46,059 nucleotides of DNA from Alphaproteobacteria bacterium (GCA_030431485.1 JAUIIR010000030.1:1-46059), one strand, 5' to 3'; counted from the stretch's first letter, positions 28,215 through 37,484 are shown. The notes: generated by a model from the letters alone, not told the origin. A program made the numbers and translations.

Positions 28215-29773
28215 TCTCTGTCCTCCCGACTGGCGCGCGCTTTCAGTTCTTTGCGGATCACCTTGCCGGTGACAGTCATCGGCAGCTTATCCAGAAACTC
28301 TATTTCCCTTGGGTATGAATAGTTTGCGAGGCGATCTTTTACCCAATCCTGAAGATCCGTTACTGAAGCGGTAACACCGTCTTTGAGCACCACATACGCT
28401 TTCACGATCTCGGTTCGCAGCGCGTCGGGCTTGCCCACGACGCCGCAGGTCGCCACCGCCGGATGGGTGAGCAGGCAATCTTCGATCTCGGCCGGGCCAA
28501 TCCGATACCCTGCCGACGTGATGACGTCGTCCTCGCGCCCAAGAAAGGTGATCGTGTCGCCGTCCTTGATCCCACGGTCGCCGGTGATCATCCAATCGCC
28601 GCGATATTTCTCGACTGTTGCTTCGGGCTTGCGCCAGTATTCCAGCATCATCGACGCCGATCCGCGCCGAACGGCGATGTCACCCTCACCCTCGCAGGGC
28701 AAGCCGTCTTCAGAGACCACCGAAACCTGATGCCCTGGCACGGCGCGACCCATCGACCCCGGCACAGCGTCGAAAGACGCGCCGCAGGAGGACACAATCA
28801 TGTTGCATTCGGTCTGGCCGTAAAATTCATTGATCGTCACTCCGAACGCGTCGCGCCCCCACGCCAGCATTTCGGCCCCAAGCGGTTCACCACCGCTGGC
28901 GACCGAGCGCAAGCCGTCGATCCGCGCGCCCTCGGCCTTAAGCATTCGCAAAGCGGTTGGCGGAAAAAATACATTGCGCACAGTGCCTTCCCGGCAAATC
29001 CTCATGCACTCTTCTACAGAAAACTTCGGCATCCGTGCCGCAACCACCGGGACCCCCAAAGCCAGCCCCGGCATCAGAACATCGAACAAGCCCCCGATCC
29101 ATGCCCAGTCGGCGGGCGTCCAGATCACGTCGCCTTCCTGGCCTAGAAAATCATGGCTCATCTCAACGCCCGGAAGATGGCCCGTCAGGACCCTATGCCC
29201 ATGCAGCGCGCCCTTGGGCGCCCCTGTTGTGCCAGATGTGTAGATCAGCACCGCCGCGTCATCCGGACCGGTCTCGACCATCGCGCGGGTGCCAGATGAC
29301 GCCCCCAGATCACTGCGTGTGACAGTCGCAACCCCCAACCCGGTCAACTGCACCACGCCTTCGAGGTCGGTCACAACAACGCCCAAACCGGCATCTTCGA
29401 TCCGGCTTCGGAGCGCATCAGTCTTGAACAGTTTAAAGAGCGGCACCGAAATCGCGCCAAGCCGCCACGCGGCGATATGAGCGGCAGCGCAAAGCGGCGA
29501 TTGCGAGAGCAAAACGCCGACGCGGTCACCCTTCATGACACCGCGTTCGATCAGCGCCACCTCGACCTGCCGCGACCGATACCAGAGGTCCCCATAGGTG
29601 ACCGGGCGCACCCGCTCTGGTGTCACCTCTATGATCGCCAGACGGTTCGGTTCGGTTGCGGCCCAGCCGTCACAGACCTGATGCGCCATGTTCAAAGACG
29701 CGGGCAGGTCCCAATCAAATCGTTTGCAAAGCACATCATAGGGGGCCGGACGCAGCATCGGATCGGTCGTCAT
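28211..29773 (-). CDS. AMP-dependent acyl-CoA synthetase
   Basis: A 520-residue adenylate-forming enzyme. Core motifs are present: YTSGTTGAPKGALHGH (about 179-194), ASGGEPLGAEML, FYGQTECNM, TGDRG and FLGREDDVITSAGYRIGPAE. The catalytic lysine of the C-terminal subdomain is Lys504 in MTVTGKVIRKEL. The sequence is of the medium-chain/acetyl-CoA synthetase-like group. In this operon it could activate isovalerate, acetoacetate or another branched acid to its CoA ester. The substrate is inference. It overlaps its neighbours on both sides by ATGA. Confidence 0.88.
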   Translation of the reverse strand: MTTDPMLRPAPYDVLCKRFDWDLPASLNMAHQVCDGWAATEPNRLAIIEVTPERVRPVTYGDLWYRSRQVEVALIERGVMKGDRVGVLLSQSPLCAAAHIAAWRLGAISVPLFKLFKTDALRSRIEDAGLGVVVTDLEGVVQLTGLGVATVTRSDLGASSGTRAMVETGPDDAAVLIYTSGTTGAPKGALHGHRVLTGHLPGVEMSHDFLGQEGDVIWTPADWAWIGGLFDVLMPGLALGVPVVAARMPKFSVEECMRICREGTVRNVFFPPTALRMLKAEGARIDGLRSVASGGEPLGAEMLAWGRDAFGVTINEFYGQTECNMIVSSCGASFDAVPGSMGRAVPGHQVSVVSEDGLPCEGEGDIAVRRGSASMMLEYWRKPEATVEKYRGDWMITGDRGIKDGDTITFLGREDDVITSAGYRIGPAEIEDCLLTHPAVATCGVVGKPDALRTEIVKAYVVLKDGVTASVTDLQDWVKDRLANYSYPREIEFLDKLPMTVTGKVIRKELKARASREDRE

Positions 29774-30075
29774 ATCGAAGGCCTTTCAAAACCGTCCTCA
29801 CCGCCAGTCGAGATCAGACGCCCGAAGCGGCTGACATGGTATACATGATCCTTGCACCGTACGGTGATCCACGCACCAGCCACCTGCCCAGACAACCCGA
29901 CGCAATCGCCAGGCCTGGCGCCTTCACCCCCATCCTGCGTCACATAGCGGGTCGCCATCGAGTTTATCACATCGGTCTCCGTTATCGTCGCTGCGATCCA
30001 GCCATAGCGAAATGCCACCAGCGCCCCGACCAAAGTGGCGAGGCCAAGCGGCACCCACCAGACCCAGCGCGGCAC
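29770..30075 (-). CDS. Small membrane-anchored protein, function unknown (GTG start)
   Basis: A 101-residue protein with one N-terminal membrane helix (MPRWVWWVPLGLATLVGALVAFRYGW) and a presumably periplasmic domain with two cysteines (RPGDCVGLSGQV and ITVRCKDHVYHVSRFGRL). It starts with GTG at 30075, a few bases after the ivd stop, whose TAGGG may act as ribosome-binding site. Its stop overlaps the acyl-CoA synthetase start by four bases. No family recognised. The gene is convincing because of the tight overlaps and consistent codon use. Confidence 0.7.
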   Translation of the reverse strand: MPRWVWWVPLGLATLVGALVAFRYGWIAATITETDVINSMATRYVTQDGGEGARPGDCVGLSGQVAGAWITVRCKDHVYHVSRFGRLISTGGEDGFERPSI

Positions 30076-30079
30076 GGCC

Positions 30080-31243
30080 CTAGCCCATCGCCGCCATCAT
30101 CTCGCGTCCCACCAGCATACGCCGGATCTCGGAGGTGCCTGCCCCGATCTCCATCAGCTTGGCGTCGCGGAAGATGCGGCTCACCGGTGAATCGGACAGA
30201 AAGCCCGCGCCGCCCATCGCCTGCACCGCCTGATGGGCCTGAACCATTGCCTGTTCGCTGGCATAAAGACAGCACGCGGCGGCATCCTGACGGGTCACAT
30301 CCCCCCGGTCACAGGCCTTGGCCACCTCGTAGACATAGGCGCGGGCCGAATTCATGGCCGTGTACATGTCGGCCATCTTGCCCTGCATCAATTGGAAAGT
30401 GCCAATAGGCTGGCCGAACTGTTTGCGCTCGGCCATGTAGGGCATGATTTCGTCCAGACAGGCGGCCATGATGCCAAGCCCGATGCCCGCCAGTACGACA
30501 CGTTCATAGTCAAGGCCAGACATCAGAACGCGCACGCCCTTGCCCTCTTCGCCCAGCACGTTCTCGAATGGCACTTCGACATCGTCAAAGATCAGTTCAG
30601 CAGTGTTCGACCCGCGCATCCCCAGCTTGTCAAAATGCGGTGACGTGCTGAACCCGGTCATCGTCTTTTCGATCAGGAAAGCCGTGATGCCCTTAGGCCC
30701 GGCATCGGGATCAGTTTTGGCGTAGACCACCAGCGTATCTGCATCAGGACCATTGGTAATCCAGTATTTACTCCCGCTCAGGCGGTAGTGATCATTGCGC
30801 TTTTCCGCACGCAGCTTCATCGACACCACGTCAGACCCCGCCCCCGGTTCCGACATCGCCAGCGCGCCGACATGCTCTCCGGAAATCAGTTTGGGCAAAT
30901 ATTTTACCTTTTGGTCAGGATCTCCGTTCAGCTTGATCTGGTTCACGCACAAGTTGGAATGCGCCCCGTAAGACAGTGATACTGAAGCAGACGCCCGCGC
31001 GACCTCTTCCACTGCAACCGTATGCGCCAGATAGCCCATGCCGGCGCCGCCAAATTCCTCATCCACGGTGATACCCAGCAGGCCAAGCTCACCCATCTCG
31101 GTCCACAGCTCGGGTGGAAACGCGTTCTTCTGATCTATCTCGGCGGCCATTGGCTTAACGCGCTCCTGCGCCCAGCGATGCACCATTTCCCTCAGGGAAT
31201 TGACGTCCTCTCCCAGATCAAACTGCATGGTCGCGTTGAACAT
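30080..31243 (-). CDS. ivd: Isovaleryl-CoA dehydrogenase
   Basis: A 387-residue acyl-CoA dehydrogenase. FAD-binding stretches [14 protein letters not shown] (about 129-142) and [11 protein letters not shown] are intact. The catalytic base is Glu247 in [12 protein letters not shown], a position characteristic of isovaleryl-CoA dehydrogenases, whereas most relatives keep the glutamate near the C-terminus. This supports the specific call together with the mcc, liuC and HMG-lyase genes downstream. It oxidises isovaleryl-CoA to 3-methylcrotonyl-CoA and passes electrons to ETF. The start [10 protein letters not shown] follows GGGGAGAGG. It is the first gene of the operon, with promoter and operator just upstream. 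Confidence 0.94.
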   Translation of the reverse strand: MFNATMQFDLGEDVNSLREMVHRWAQERVKPMAAEIDQKNAFPPELWTEMGELGLLGITVDEEFGGAGMGYLAHTVAVEEVARASASVSLSYGAHSNLCVNQIKLNGDPDQKVKYLPKLISGEHVGALAMSEPGAGSDVVSMKLRAEKRNDHYRLSGSKYWITNGPDADTLVVYAKTDPDAGPKGITAFLIEKTMTGFSTSPHFDKLGMRGSNTAELIFDDVEVPFENVLGEEGKGVRVLMSGLDYERVVLAGIGLGIMAACLDEIMPYMAERKQFGQPIGTFQLMQGKMADMYTAMNSARAYVYEVAKACDRGDVTRQDAAACCLYASEQAMVQAHQAVQAMGGAGFLSDSPVSRIFRDAKLMEIGAGTSEIRRMLVGREMMAAMG

Positions 31244-31266
31244 TCGCCTCTCCCCAAGCGGATTTA

Positions 31267-31312
31267 TTGAACACTTGTTCAAATCTTAGTGGATGTTCAG
31301 GCGTCAGGTCAA
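31267..31312 (-). promoter_or_regulatory. Promoter and palindromic operator of the leucine-degradation operon
   Basis: Minus strand: TTGACC (31307-31312), 18 bases, TAAGAT (31283-31288). Directly after the -10 lies TTGAACA-AG-TGTTCAA (31267-31282), a perfect 7+7 dyad around two bases, covering the expected transcription start. This layout suggests repression by a dimeric regulator of TetR or similar type. No such regulator gene is in the window. Confidence 0.65.
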
Positions 31313-31318
31313 GCGCAA

Positions 31319-31343
31319 GGAACTCACGCCGCTATTCAGCGTT
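31319..31343 (+). promoter_or_regulatory. GGAAC-N16-CGTT promoter before the PNPOx-fold gene
   Basis: GGAAC, 16 bases, CGTT: identical to the consensus for the alphaproteobacterial general stress sigma factor EcfG. The predicted start is about 30 bases before the ATG at 31381, leaving room for the AAAGGAG site. EcfG is rare in Rhodobacterales, so another ECF factor or chance is possible. Confidence 0.4.
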
Positions 31344-31380
31344 GTCTCTCGGAACCGCATTTCTGCGAAAGGAGACACAC

Positions 31381-31851
31381 ATGACCGCAACTTTGAAAGA
31401 GACTTTCTGGAACAAGTTGGACAAGACCCATGTCGTGCTGTTGGGCGCGAATGGAGGCAATCCAGTCCCCATGTCGCCACTGACACGTGAAGAAGACAAC
31501 GCCATCTGGTTCATCACCGCAGCGGATCACGATACGTTCGACGCTGCCAAATCCGGGGCTTCGGCCGACATCTTTCTAAGCGATTCGTCCGGTGGCATGT
31601 ACGGCACGATCAAGGGCACCCTTTCGGCCTCACAAGACCAAGAAAAGCTGGATGAGCTATGGTCCCCTATGGCTGCCGCATGGTTTGAAAACGGGCGCGA
31701 GGATGACTCGGTTCGTCTGATGAAATATACTCCGACCGAGGCCGAAATCTGGTCAAGCGATGGCAGCGCAAAGTATCTGTTTGAAACGATCAAAGCGAAT
31801 GTCACCGATAGTACACCAGATACCGGCGAGTACGGCATCATTCACTTCTGA
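31381..31851 (+). CDS. Pyridoxamine 5'-phosphate oxidase-like (general stress protein 26 type)
   Basis: A 156-residue protein with the split-barrel flavin-binding fold. The sequence MTATLKETFWNKLDKTHVVL, then PMSPLTREEDNAIWFITAAD, then LWSPMAAAWFENGREDDSVR and YTPTEAEIWSS follow the pattern of general stress protein 26 relatives, which bind FMN, FAD or F420. The activity is unknown. The ATG at 31381 has AAAGGAG 6 bases upstream. It is transcribed divergently from ivd, with an EcfG-like promoter, and creA follows 9 bases later, so the two probably form an operon. Confidence 0.85.
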   Translation: MTATLKETFWNKLDKTHVVLLGANGGNPVPMSPLTREEDNAIWFITAADHDTFDAAKSGASADIFLSDSSGGMYGTIKGTLSASQDQEKLDELWSPMAAAWFENGREDDSVRLMKYTPTEAEIWSSDGSAKYLFETIKANVTDSTPDTGEYGIIHF

Positions 31852-31860
31852 GGACCATTC

Positions 31861-32316
31861 ATGACCCGATTTGTAACCGCCTGCCTTCTTGGCATTCTGT
31901 CTTTTACACACGCCAAGGCCGAGCAGGTTGGCGAAATCGGGGTCGATTGGGTCGGCAACGATATCATCATCGAAGCTATCGCAGACCCTGACGTGGCAGG
32001 CGTCACCTGCCACGTCGCGTATTTTGAACGCGGCCTTTTTGACCGGTTGAGTAAAGGAAATTGGTTCGAGGACCCTTCAAATGCCTCAATCTCATGCCGC
32101 CAGACCGGCCCGATCGAAATTGGGGACATTGACCGCGATGACAACGGCGAAGACGTTTTCCGCGCCTCAAGGTCGATCATCCTCAAATCACTGCGGGTGA
32201 AGCGGATCTTTGACGAAAAGAACCAGACACTGATCTACATCGCACACGCAGCAGAACTGACAGACGGCTCAGCCAAGGTGTCGATGTCCACAGTGCCGCT
32301 TTATGGGTCGGACTAA
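31861..32316 (+). CDS. creA: CreA family periplasmic protein
   Basis: A 151-residue protein with signal peptide MTRFVTACLLGILSFTHAKA. The mature part closely follows E. coli CreA as I remember it: WVGNDIIIEAIADPDVAGVT with CHVAYFERG, then SNASISCRQTGPIEI, VFRASRSIILKSLRVKR and TLIYIAHAAEL. The two cysteines (VTCHV and ISCRQ) probably form a disulfide. CreA is widespread and its function is not known. GAGGA, overlapping the stop of the preceding gene, serves as ribosome-binding site. Confidence 0.88.
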   Translation: MTRFVTACLLGILSFTHAKAEQVGEIGVDWVGNDIIIEAIADPDVAGVTCHVAYFERGLFDRLSKGNWFEDPSNASISCRQTGPIEIGDIDRDDNGEDVFRASRSIILKSLRVKRIFDEKNQTLIYIAHAAELTDGSAKVSMSTVPLYGSD

Positions 32317-32361
32317 ACGTTGTTAAGCTTGAACATGATCAAGGAATTGTTGCCGAAAGTC

Positions 32362-32378
32362 CTCGGGATACGCCCGAG
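32362..32378. terminator. Hairpin between converging creA and HAD phosphatase genes
   Basis: CTCGGG and CCCGAG with a 5-base loop in the 71-base gap between two converging genes. The stem is GC-rich but there is no T run on either side, so termination is only suggested by position. Confidence 0.35.
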
Positions 32379-32387
32379 AACCACGCG

Positions 32388-33053
32388 TTATTGACCCAAC
32401 AATCGTACCGCCACATCGGGCAGTTCATCGAAATGCTGGATAATCGCGTCCGGCTCCAGCGCAGCCGTGTCTTCGCCTGAAGGTCCGAACCCAACCAGAA
32501 CGCACGCCACGCCAGCTGCGCGCGCCGTGTCACGGTCCGTCTTCGTATCCCCGATCAAACAGCTTTGTGCCACAGCGCCACCTGCGCGCTCGACTGCCGC
32601 GATATATGGCGCGGCATGCGGCTTGCGCGTCGCCAGAGTGTCAGCACCGATCAACGATCCAAAGGCGTCACGCACACCCAGCCGTGTCATCAGTGTTTCT
32701 GCAAGACCCTCCGGCTTGTTCGTACAAATTCCGACCCTCATGCCGTGTGACTTTAGCACCTCAACGGCCTCCATAGCACCAGGATACATAACCGTATGCA
32801 CATCCAAAGCATCGCCATATGCGCTCAGCAGCTCCGGATACCAGCGCTCGACAAGATCGGCGGAATACTGCCCAGCCCGTTCCAGCCCCAGCGTCAACAT
32901 GGCTTTTCCTCCACGCAGTGCAGTGCCTGCATCGGTCGCCCGGTCCAGACGGCTCGAAATCTCCATACGCTCAAAGCAGTGATTGGCCGCCGCAATCAAA
33001 TCGCCGCTGGTATCTGCCAAGGTTCCATCGAGATCGAAAATCACAGTCCGCAC
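32388..33053 (-). CDS. HAD-family phosphatase, phosphoglycolate phosphatase type (GTG start)
   Basis: A 221-residue HAD hydrolase. Motif I is IFDLDGTLADT with nucleophile Asp7 and acid Asp9; motif II lies in ICTNKPEG; the conserved lysine is in LATRKPHAAPY; motif IV is LIGDTKTDRDTARAAG. The length and helical cap match phosphoglycolate phosphatase (Gph). The start is a GTG at 33053, fixed by an ideal AGGAGG six bases upstream; the open frame continues far upstream but is antisense to the glmU start. It is divergent from glmU. The exact phosphate ester cannot be read from sequence alone. Confidence 0.87.
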   Translation of the reverse strand: MRTVIFDLDGTLADTSGDLIAAANHCFERMEISSRLDRATDAGTALRGGKAMLTLGLERAGQYSADLVERWYPELLSAYGDALDVHTVMYPGAMEAVEVLKSHGMRVGICTNKPEGLAETLMTRLGVRDAFGSLIGADTLATRKPHAAPYIAAVERAGGAVAQSCLIGDTKTDRDTARAAGVACVLVGFGPSGEDTAALEPDAIIQHFDELPDVAVRLLGQ

Positions 33054-33158
33054 GGCGTTCCTCCTGTCACAACTCGCAACCTTGTGTGAAATTAGCCGCC
33101 TTGCGGCAATGGGCCAGACCGATAAAAGGACATCAGGCAAAAGAAAAAGAGAAACCTG

Positions 33159-34508
33159 ATGAGCATAGCCTTGGTCATTCTTGCTGCGGGCAAAGGCACC
33201 CGCATGGATTCGGACCTGCCAAAAGTCCTGCACAAGGTCGGTGGCGCCCCTCTTTTGCACCACGCAATGCTCTCGGCCTCGGCTTTGGAGCCCGAGCGTG
33301 TAGTGGTGGTGACGGGTCACGGCGCAGACCAGGTTGAGGCGGCTGCACATGATTTTGACCCGGACGCCATTGCGGTCCGTCAGGCCGAACAGCTGGGCAC
33401 GGCCCACGCGGTCCTTCAGGCACGCGAAGCGTTGGCTGATTTTTCAGGTGACGTCGTCGTTCTTTATGGTGACACACCCTTCATCACCACCGACACACTT
33501 GAAAAGATGATCGCCGCACGCACGCAACATGATGTTGTTGTGCTTGGCTTCAACGCGGCTGACCCCGGAAGATACGGACGTTTGGTGATGCAGGGCAATA
33601 CTCTGGACCGGATCGTCGAATACAAAGACGCCTCAGCAGAAGAGCGCGCAATAACACTCTGTAATTCTGGGGTTATTTGCGCAGACTCAGCGACACTATT
33701 CGATCTGTTGGACGCGGTCGGAAACGACAACGCTTCGGGCGAATACTACCTTCCGGACATCGTCGGCATTGCCAATGCACGCGGTCTCTCGGCAACTGCC
33801 GTCTCTTGCGACGAATCCGAGACATTGGGCATCAACTCCCGCGCTGAACTGGCCGCTGCCGAGGCGCTGTTTCAGCGCTCTAAACGCCTAAGTCTGATCG
33901 AAGACGGGGTGATGATGCAGGCCCCCGAAACAGTCTTCCTGTCCTTCGACACGATCATCGGTCGCGACGCCGAGATAGAGCCCAACGTTGTTTTCGCCCC
34001 CGGTGTGACGGTTGAATCCGGAGCACGCATTCGAGCCTTTAGCCATCTTGAAGGCGCGCATGTCAGCCGCGGTGCCTCGGTTGGCCCCTTCGCACGGCTG
34101 CGCCCCGGAGCAGAGCTTGCTGAAGACGTTCATATCGGCAATTTCGTCGAGATCAAAAACGCCAGCATTGACGAGGGCGCCAAGGTCAATCACCTCACCT
34201 ATGTAGGCGATGCCGAAATTGGCGCCCGCTCGAATATCGGCGCAGGCACAATCACCTGCAATTATGACGGCGTGATGAAGCACAAGACAACGATTGGCCG
34301 CGACAGCTTTATCGGCTCCAACACGCTACTCGTTGCACCTGTGACCGTGGGTGATGAAGCGATGACGGCCACAGGCACCGTTGTGACAAAAAACGTGCCG
34401 GATGGCGCGATGGCAATTTCCCGCACCGAGCAGACCAACAAACAGGGATTTGCGCGCAAGCTGTTCAGTATCTTGCGCGCCAAAAAAGCCAAACAGGCAA
34501 AGGGTTAA
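33159..34508 (+). CDS. glmU: Bifunctional UDP-GlcNAc pyrophosphorylase / GlcN-1-P acetyltransferase
   Basis: A 449-residue two-domain enzyme that makes UDP-N-acetylglucosamine for peptidoglycan and lipopolysaccharide. The N-terminal nucleotidyltransferase shows LAAGKGTRMDSDLPKVLH (about 8-25), EQLGTAHAV and YGDTPF. The C-terminal left-handed beta-helix has hexapeptide repeats with NYDGVMKHKTTIGRDSFIGS and acetyl-CoA site residues near the end. The gene lies 4 bases before glmS, so the two steps of the pathway are coexpressed. The ribosome-binding site (AAGAGA) is weak. Confidence 0.97.
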   Translation: MSIALVILAAGKGTRMDSDLPKVLHKVGGAPLLHHAMLSASALEPERVVVVTGHGADQVEAAAHDFDPDAIAVRQAEQLGTAHAVLQAREALADFSGDVVVLYGDTPFITTDTLEKMIAARTQHDVVVLGFNAADPGRYGRLVMQGNTLDRIVEYKDASAEERAITLCNSGVICADSATLFDLLDAVGNDNASGEYYLPDIVGIANARGLSATAVSCDESETLGINSRAELAAAEALFQRSKRLSLIEDGVMMQAPETVFLSFDTIIGRDAEIEPNVVFAPGVTVESGARIRAFSHLEGAHVSRGASVGPFARLRPGAELAEDVHIGNFVEIKNASIDEGAKVNHLTYVGDAEIGARSNIGAGTITCNYDGVMKHKTTIGRDSFIGSNTLLVAPVTVGDEAMTATGTVVTKNVPDGAMAISRTEQTNKQGFARKLFSILRAKKAKQAKG

Positions 34509-34512
34509 GTAT

Positions 34513-36330
34513 ATGTGTGGTATTGTCGGCGTACTGGGCCAACACGAGGCGGCCCCGCTTTTGGTCGAAGCTTTGAAGCGGTTGGAGTATCGCGGCTATG
34601 ACAGCGCCGGGATCGCCACCGTCAACGATGGTGCTCTGGACCGCCGCCGTGCGGTTGGCAAATTGGTGAACCTGTCGGACCTGCTGGTACATGATCCACT
34701 TCCCGGCAAATCCGGTATCGGCCACACACGTTGGGCCACACATGGGGAACCGAACACGCAGAACGCCCACCCGCACAAATCCGGCCCGGTGGCCGTCGTC
34801 CACAATGGTATCATCGAGAACTACAAAGACCTGCGCGCAGAATTGGCGGCGCATCAAATCACACCGGAGACCGACACCGATACCGAAACCGTCGCCCTGT
34901 TGACGCACCATTACATGCGCCAGGGAATGAGCCATGTTGACGCCGCCCGCGCCTGTCTTGCCCGGCTGGAGGGGGCCTTCGCGCTGGCATTTCTGTTCGA
35001 TGGGGAGGACGATCTGATCGTCGCCGCCCGCAAGGGCAGCCCCTTGGCCATTGGGCATGGCGATGGTGAAATGTTTGTCGGTTCGGACGCCATTGCGCTT
35101 GCGCCGATGACCGACACCGTCACCTATCTCGAAGAAGGCGACTGTGCTGTACTGACACGCCAGACGGTGGATATCTTCGATGAAAGCGGCGCGCGGGTCA
35201 CTCGGGAAAGCCGCACCATTAACACCGATGCCACGCGGGTCGACAAGGCTGGCTACAAACACTTTATGGCCAAGGAAATCGCCGAACAGCCGACCGTTCT
35301 TGCCGACGCCCTGCGCGCCTATCTCGACGGCAACAGGATCCTTCTGCCCAAGACATTGCCCAATTTCACCAAGGTCGAGCGTCTGACGATGGTCGCTTGC
35401 GGAACCGCGTTCTACGCCTGTCTGACCGCGAAGTACTGGTTCGAACAGCTTGCGCAGCTGCCGGTCGAGGTCGATATCGCATCCGAGTTCCGCTACCGGG
35501 AACCGCCGATCCCCGGCGGCACCGTTGCTCTGTTTGTCTCGCAATCAGGCGAGACCGCTGACACGCTCGCCGCTCTGCGCTACTGCAAAGGGCGCGCCCA
35601 GAGCATCATGTCGGTGGTGAATGTCGCAGAAAGCTCAATCGCTCGGGAAAGCGACGTCGCACTGCCGATCCATGCCGGTGTTGAAGTGGGCGTGGCCTCC
35701 ACAAAAGCCTTCACTTGCCAGCTCAACACCCTGCTGCTTCTGGCGCTGCATGCAGCCGTGTCACGCGGCATTTTAAGCGCCGAAGCGCTGGACGAGAAGC
35801 TCACCCAATTGCGCGCTTTGCCGGGTCTCTTCAACGCGGCGCTTGACCGCGACGGGACAATGGCGGACGCCGCCCACAAAATTGCAGAGGCACGCGATGT
35901 GCTTTTCCTCGGCCGTGGCCTGATGTACCCTCTCGCACTAGAAGGCGCCCTTAAACTTAAGGAAATCAGCTACATACATGCCGAGGCTTATGCGTCAGGC
36001 GAACTGAAGCACGGCCCAATAGCGTTGATTGACAAAACCGTACCGGTGATTGTCATGGCACCCCGGGACGCATTATTTGAAAAGACCGTGTCCAACATGC
36101 AAGAGGTGATGGCCCGCGGCGGCAAAGTGTGCCTGATCACCGATGCAGCGGGTGCAGAGGCTGCTGGCGAAGATGTCTGGCGCACCATTATCATGCCGCC
36201 TGTCGATCCGACGCTCTCGCCACTGCTCTACGCACTTCCGGCGCAATTGATCGCCTATCACGCGGCAATAGCCAAAGGAACGGACGTGGACCAACCGCGC
36301 AATCTTGCCAAATCCGTCACTGTCGAATGA
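34513..36330 (+). CDS. glmS: Glutamine--fructose-6-phosphate aminotransferase
   Basis: A 605-residue enzyme making glucosamine-6-phosphate from fructose-6-phosphate and glutamine. The catalytic cysteine is Cys2 (MCGIVGVLGQ). The glutaminase domain shows RWATHGEPNTQNAHPH and HNGIIENYKDLR. The two SIS sugar-isomerase domains follow (CGTAFYACLTAKYW; SQSGETADTLAALR; LGRGLMYPLALEGALKLKE) and the C-terminus ends AKSVTVE as in the family. Start MCGIVG is required by chemistry; AAAGGG overlaps the glmU stop. Its stop overlaps the next gene by ATGA. No glmS ribozyme-like leader was seen. Confidence 0.97.
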   Translation: MCGIVGVLGQHEAAPLLVEALKRLEYRGYDSAGIATVNDGALDRRRAVGKLVNLSDLLVHDPLPGKSGIGHTRWATHGEPNTQNAHPHKSGPVAVVHNGIIENYKDLRAELAAHQITPETDTDTETVALLTHHYMRQGMSHVDAARACLARLEGAFALAFLFDGEDDLIVAARKGSPLAIGHGDGEMFVGSDAIALAPMTDTVTYLEEGDCAVLTRQTVDIFDESGARVTRESRTINTDATRVDKAGYKHFMAKEIAEQPTVLADALRAYLDGNRILLPKTLPNFTKVERLTMVACGTAFYACLTAKYWFEQLAQLPVEVDIASEFRYREPPIPGGTVALFVSQSGETADTLAALRYCKGRAQSIMSVVNVAESSIARESDVALPIHAGVEVGVASTKAFTCQLNTLLLLALHAAVSRGILSAEALDEKLTQLRALPGLFNAALDRDGTMADAAHKIAEARDVLFLGRGLMYPLALEGALKLKEISYIHAEAYASGELKHGPIALIDKTVPVIVMAPRDALFEKTVSNMQEVMARGGKVCLITDAAGAEAAGEDVWRTIIMPPVDPTLSPLLYALPAQLIAYHAAIAKGTDVDQPRNLAKSVTVE

Positions 36331-37010
36331 CGTTGGACGAGGCACTTGCTGAGTTGCGTAACGCGGCGGAACCGGGCCGTGCCTCGCAGATGGCCGCCTA
36401 TCACAAGATCGACCGCCCCTATCTTGGTGTGGCCAATCCGGAAACCGATGCTCTGGCGCGCGGTTGGCGGCAGTCACTCGACCTCAAGGCGCGATTGGGT
36501 CTGGCCCAGGCACTTTGGGACACCAATATCTTCGAAGCCCGCGTCGCCGGTGCAAAGCTGCTGACACAGGCACGGATCAAGCCGTCAGACGACGGTGCAT
36601 GGGCGCTGATCCAATCCTGGGTATCGGATTTCGACAGTTGGGCGATTGCGGATCACGCCTGCATGGCCGGGCAACGCCGCCTGACCGCCGATGCATCGCG
36701 GCTCGACAGCGTTGAGACATGGATCACCAGTGATCACATGTGGAAACGCCGAGCAGCGCTGGTCATCACCCTGCCATGGACGAAACAGAACCATCCCACC
36801 CCCGATGAAGAACAGGTACGAGACCGTGTTCTCGGTTGGGCTGCAACCTATGTGGACGATCCGGACTGGTTTATCCAAAAAGCCGTCGCTTGGTGGCTGC
36901 GGGATCTTTCCAAACATGACCCCGACCGCACGCGCGCCTTTCTCGATACATATGGCGGTCGTCTCAAATCCTTCGCCCACAAAGAGGCGGCGCGCCGTTT
37001 ACCCCTCTGA
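36327..37010 (+). CDS. DNA alkylation repair (AlkD-like) HEAT-repeat protein
   Basis: A 227-residue all-helical protein of the AlkC/AlkD-like DNA glycosylase family. The helices carry typical Trp and Asp residues: [31 protein letters not shown] (about 103-118), [17 protein letters not shown] and [20 protein letters not shown]. AlkD relatives remove positively charged alkylated bases without flipping. Whether this member is active was not tested by residue alignment. The ATG overlaps the glmS stop by four bases. The last four codons overlap the converging lipoprotein gene by 12 bases. Confidence 0.87.
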   Translation: MTLDEALAELRNAAEPGRASQMAAYHKIDRPYLGVANPETDALARGWRQSLDLKARLGLAQALWDTNIFEARVAGAKLLTQARIKPSDDGAWALIQSWVSDFDSWAIADHACMAGQRRLTADASRLDSVETWITSDHMWKRRAALVITLPWTKQNHPTPDEEQVRDRVLGWAATYVDDPDWFIQKAVAWWLRDLSKHDPDRTRAFLDTYGGRLKSFAHKEAARRLPL

Positions 37011-37484
37011 GAAGACCTCAACCTCGACCAGTTCAGTCAGCGACACGCCAAGCAACCGCATCGCGGGCAAGGACAAGCGGCTGCCCCCCTCTGCGAGGGG
37101 ACGCAAGTCCACCTGAACCTGCTCACCCGTCGCGGGATAGAGCACGCGCCCCTTGCCCGGAGCGCGGACCAGCGCGGTCTCCAACCAGAAACCCGGCTGC
37201 GCCGGATCGCCCAAAGAGACGATTGTGGTGCCCAGAGCCTGTCCTTTGGTGTCGGCAGCCGACGCAGAGGCCGCGGCTCGCTCTTCCGCTGTCGTGGTGT
37301 CAAACTCGTCCACCGTTCGCGCCGTGCCCGGCGGTCGCCGCACCGTGGTGTCCAGGCTGTCCGGCCGCGCGCTTGGCCGCGTTTGCCCATCATTCTCCAC
37401 CGGGGTTTGAAACACCCCGCCACCCAGTGATCCACAGGCCCCGAGCAACCCGCAAAGGCTCAAAACGCCTACACTTCTTTTCAT
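36999..37484 (-). CDS. Lipoprotein, function unknown
   Basis: A 161-residue lipoprotein with signal [20 protein letters not shown] and lipobox LGAC. The first 80 mature residues are low-complexity (Pro/Thr/Ala-rich, [18 protein letters not shown]). The second half is a small beta-rich domain ([20 protein letters not shown] ... [20 protein letters not shown] ... [13 protein letters not shown]). It resembles rare-lipoprotein-like small periplasmic proteins of Rhodobacteraceae but I cannot name the family. It is divergent from moaA, with 80 bases between the starts, and its end overlaps the alkD-like gene. Confidence 0.75.
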   Translation of the reverse strand: MKRSVGVLSLCGLLGACGSLGGGVFQTPVENDGQTRPSARPDSLDTTVRRPPGTARTVDEFDTTTAEERAAASASAADTKGQALGTTIVSLGDPAQPGFWLETALVRAPGKGRVLYPATGEQVQVDLRPLAEGGSRLSLPAMRLLGVSLTELVEVEVFSEG

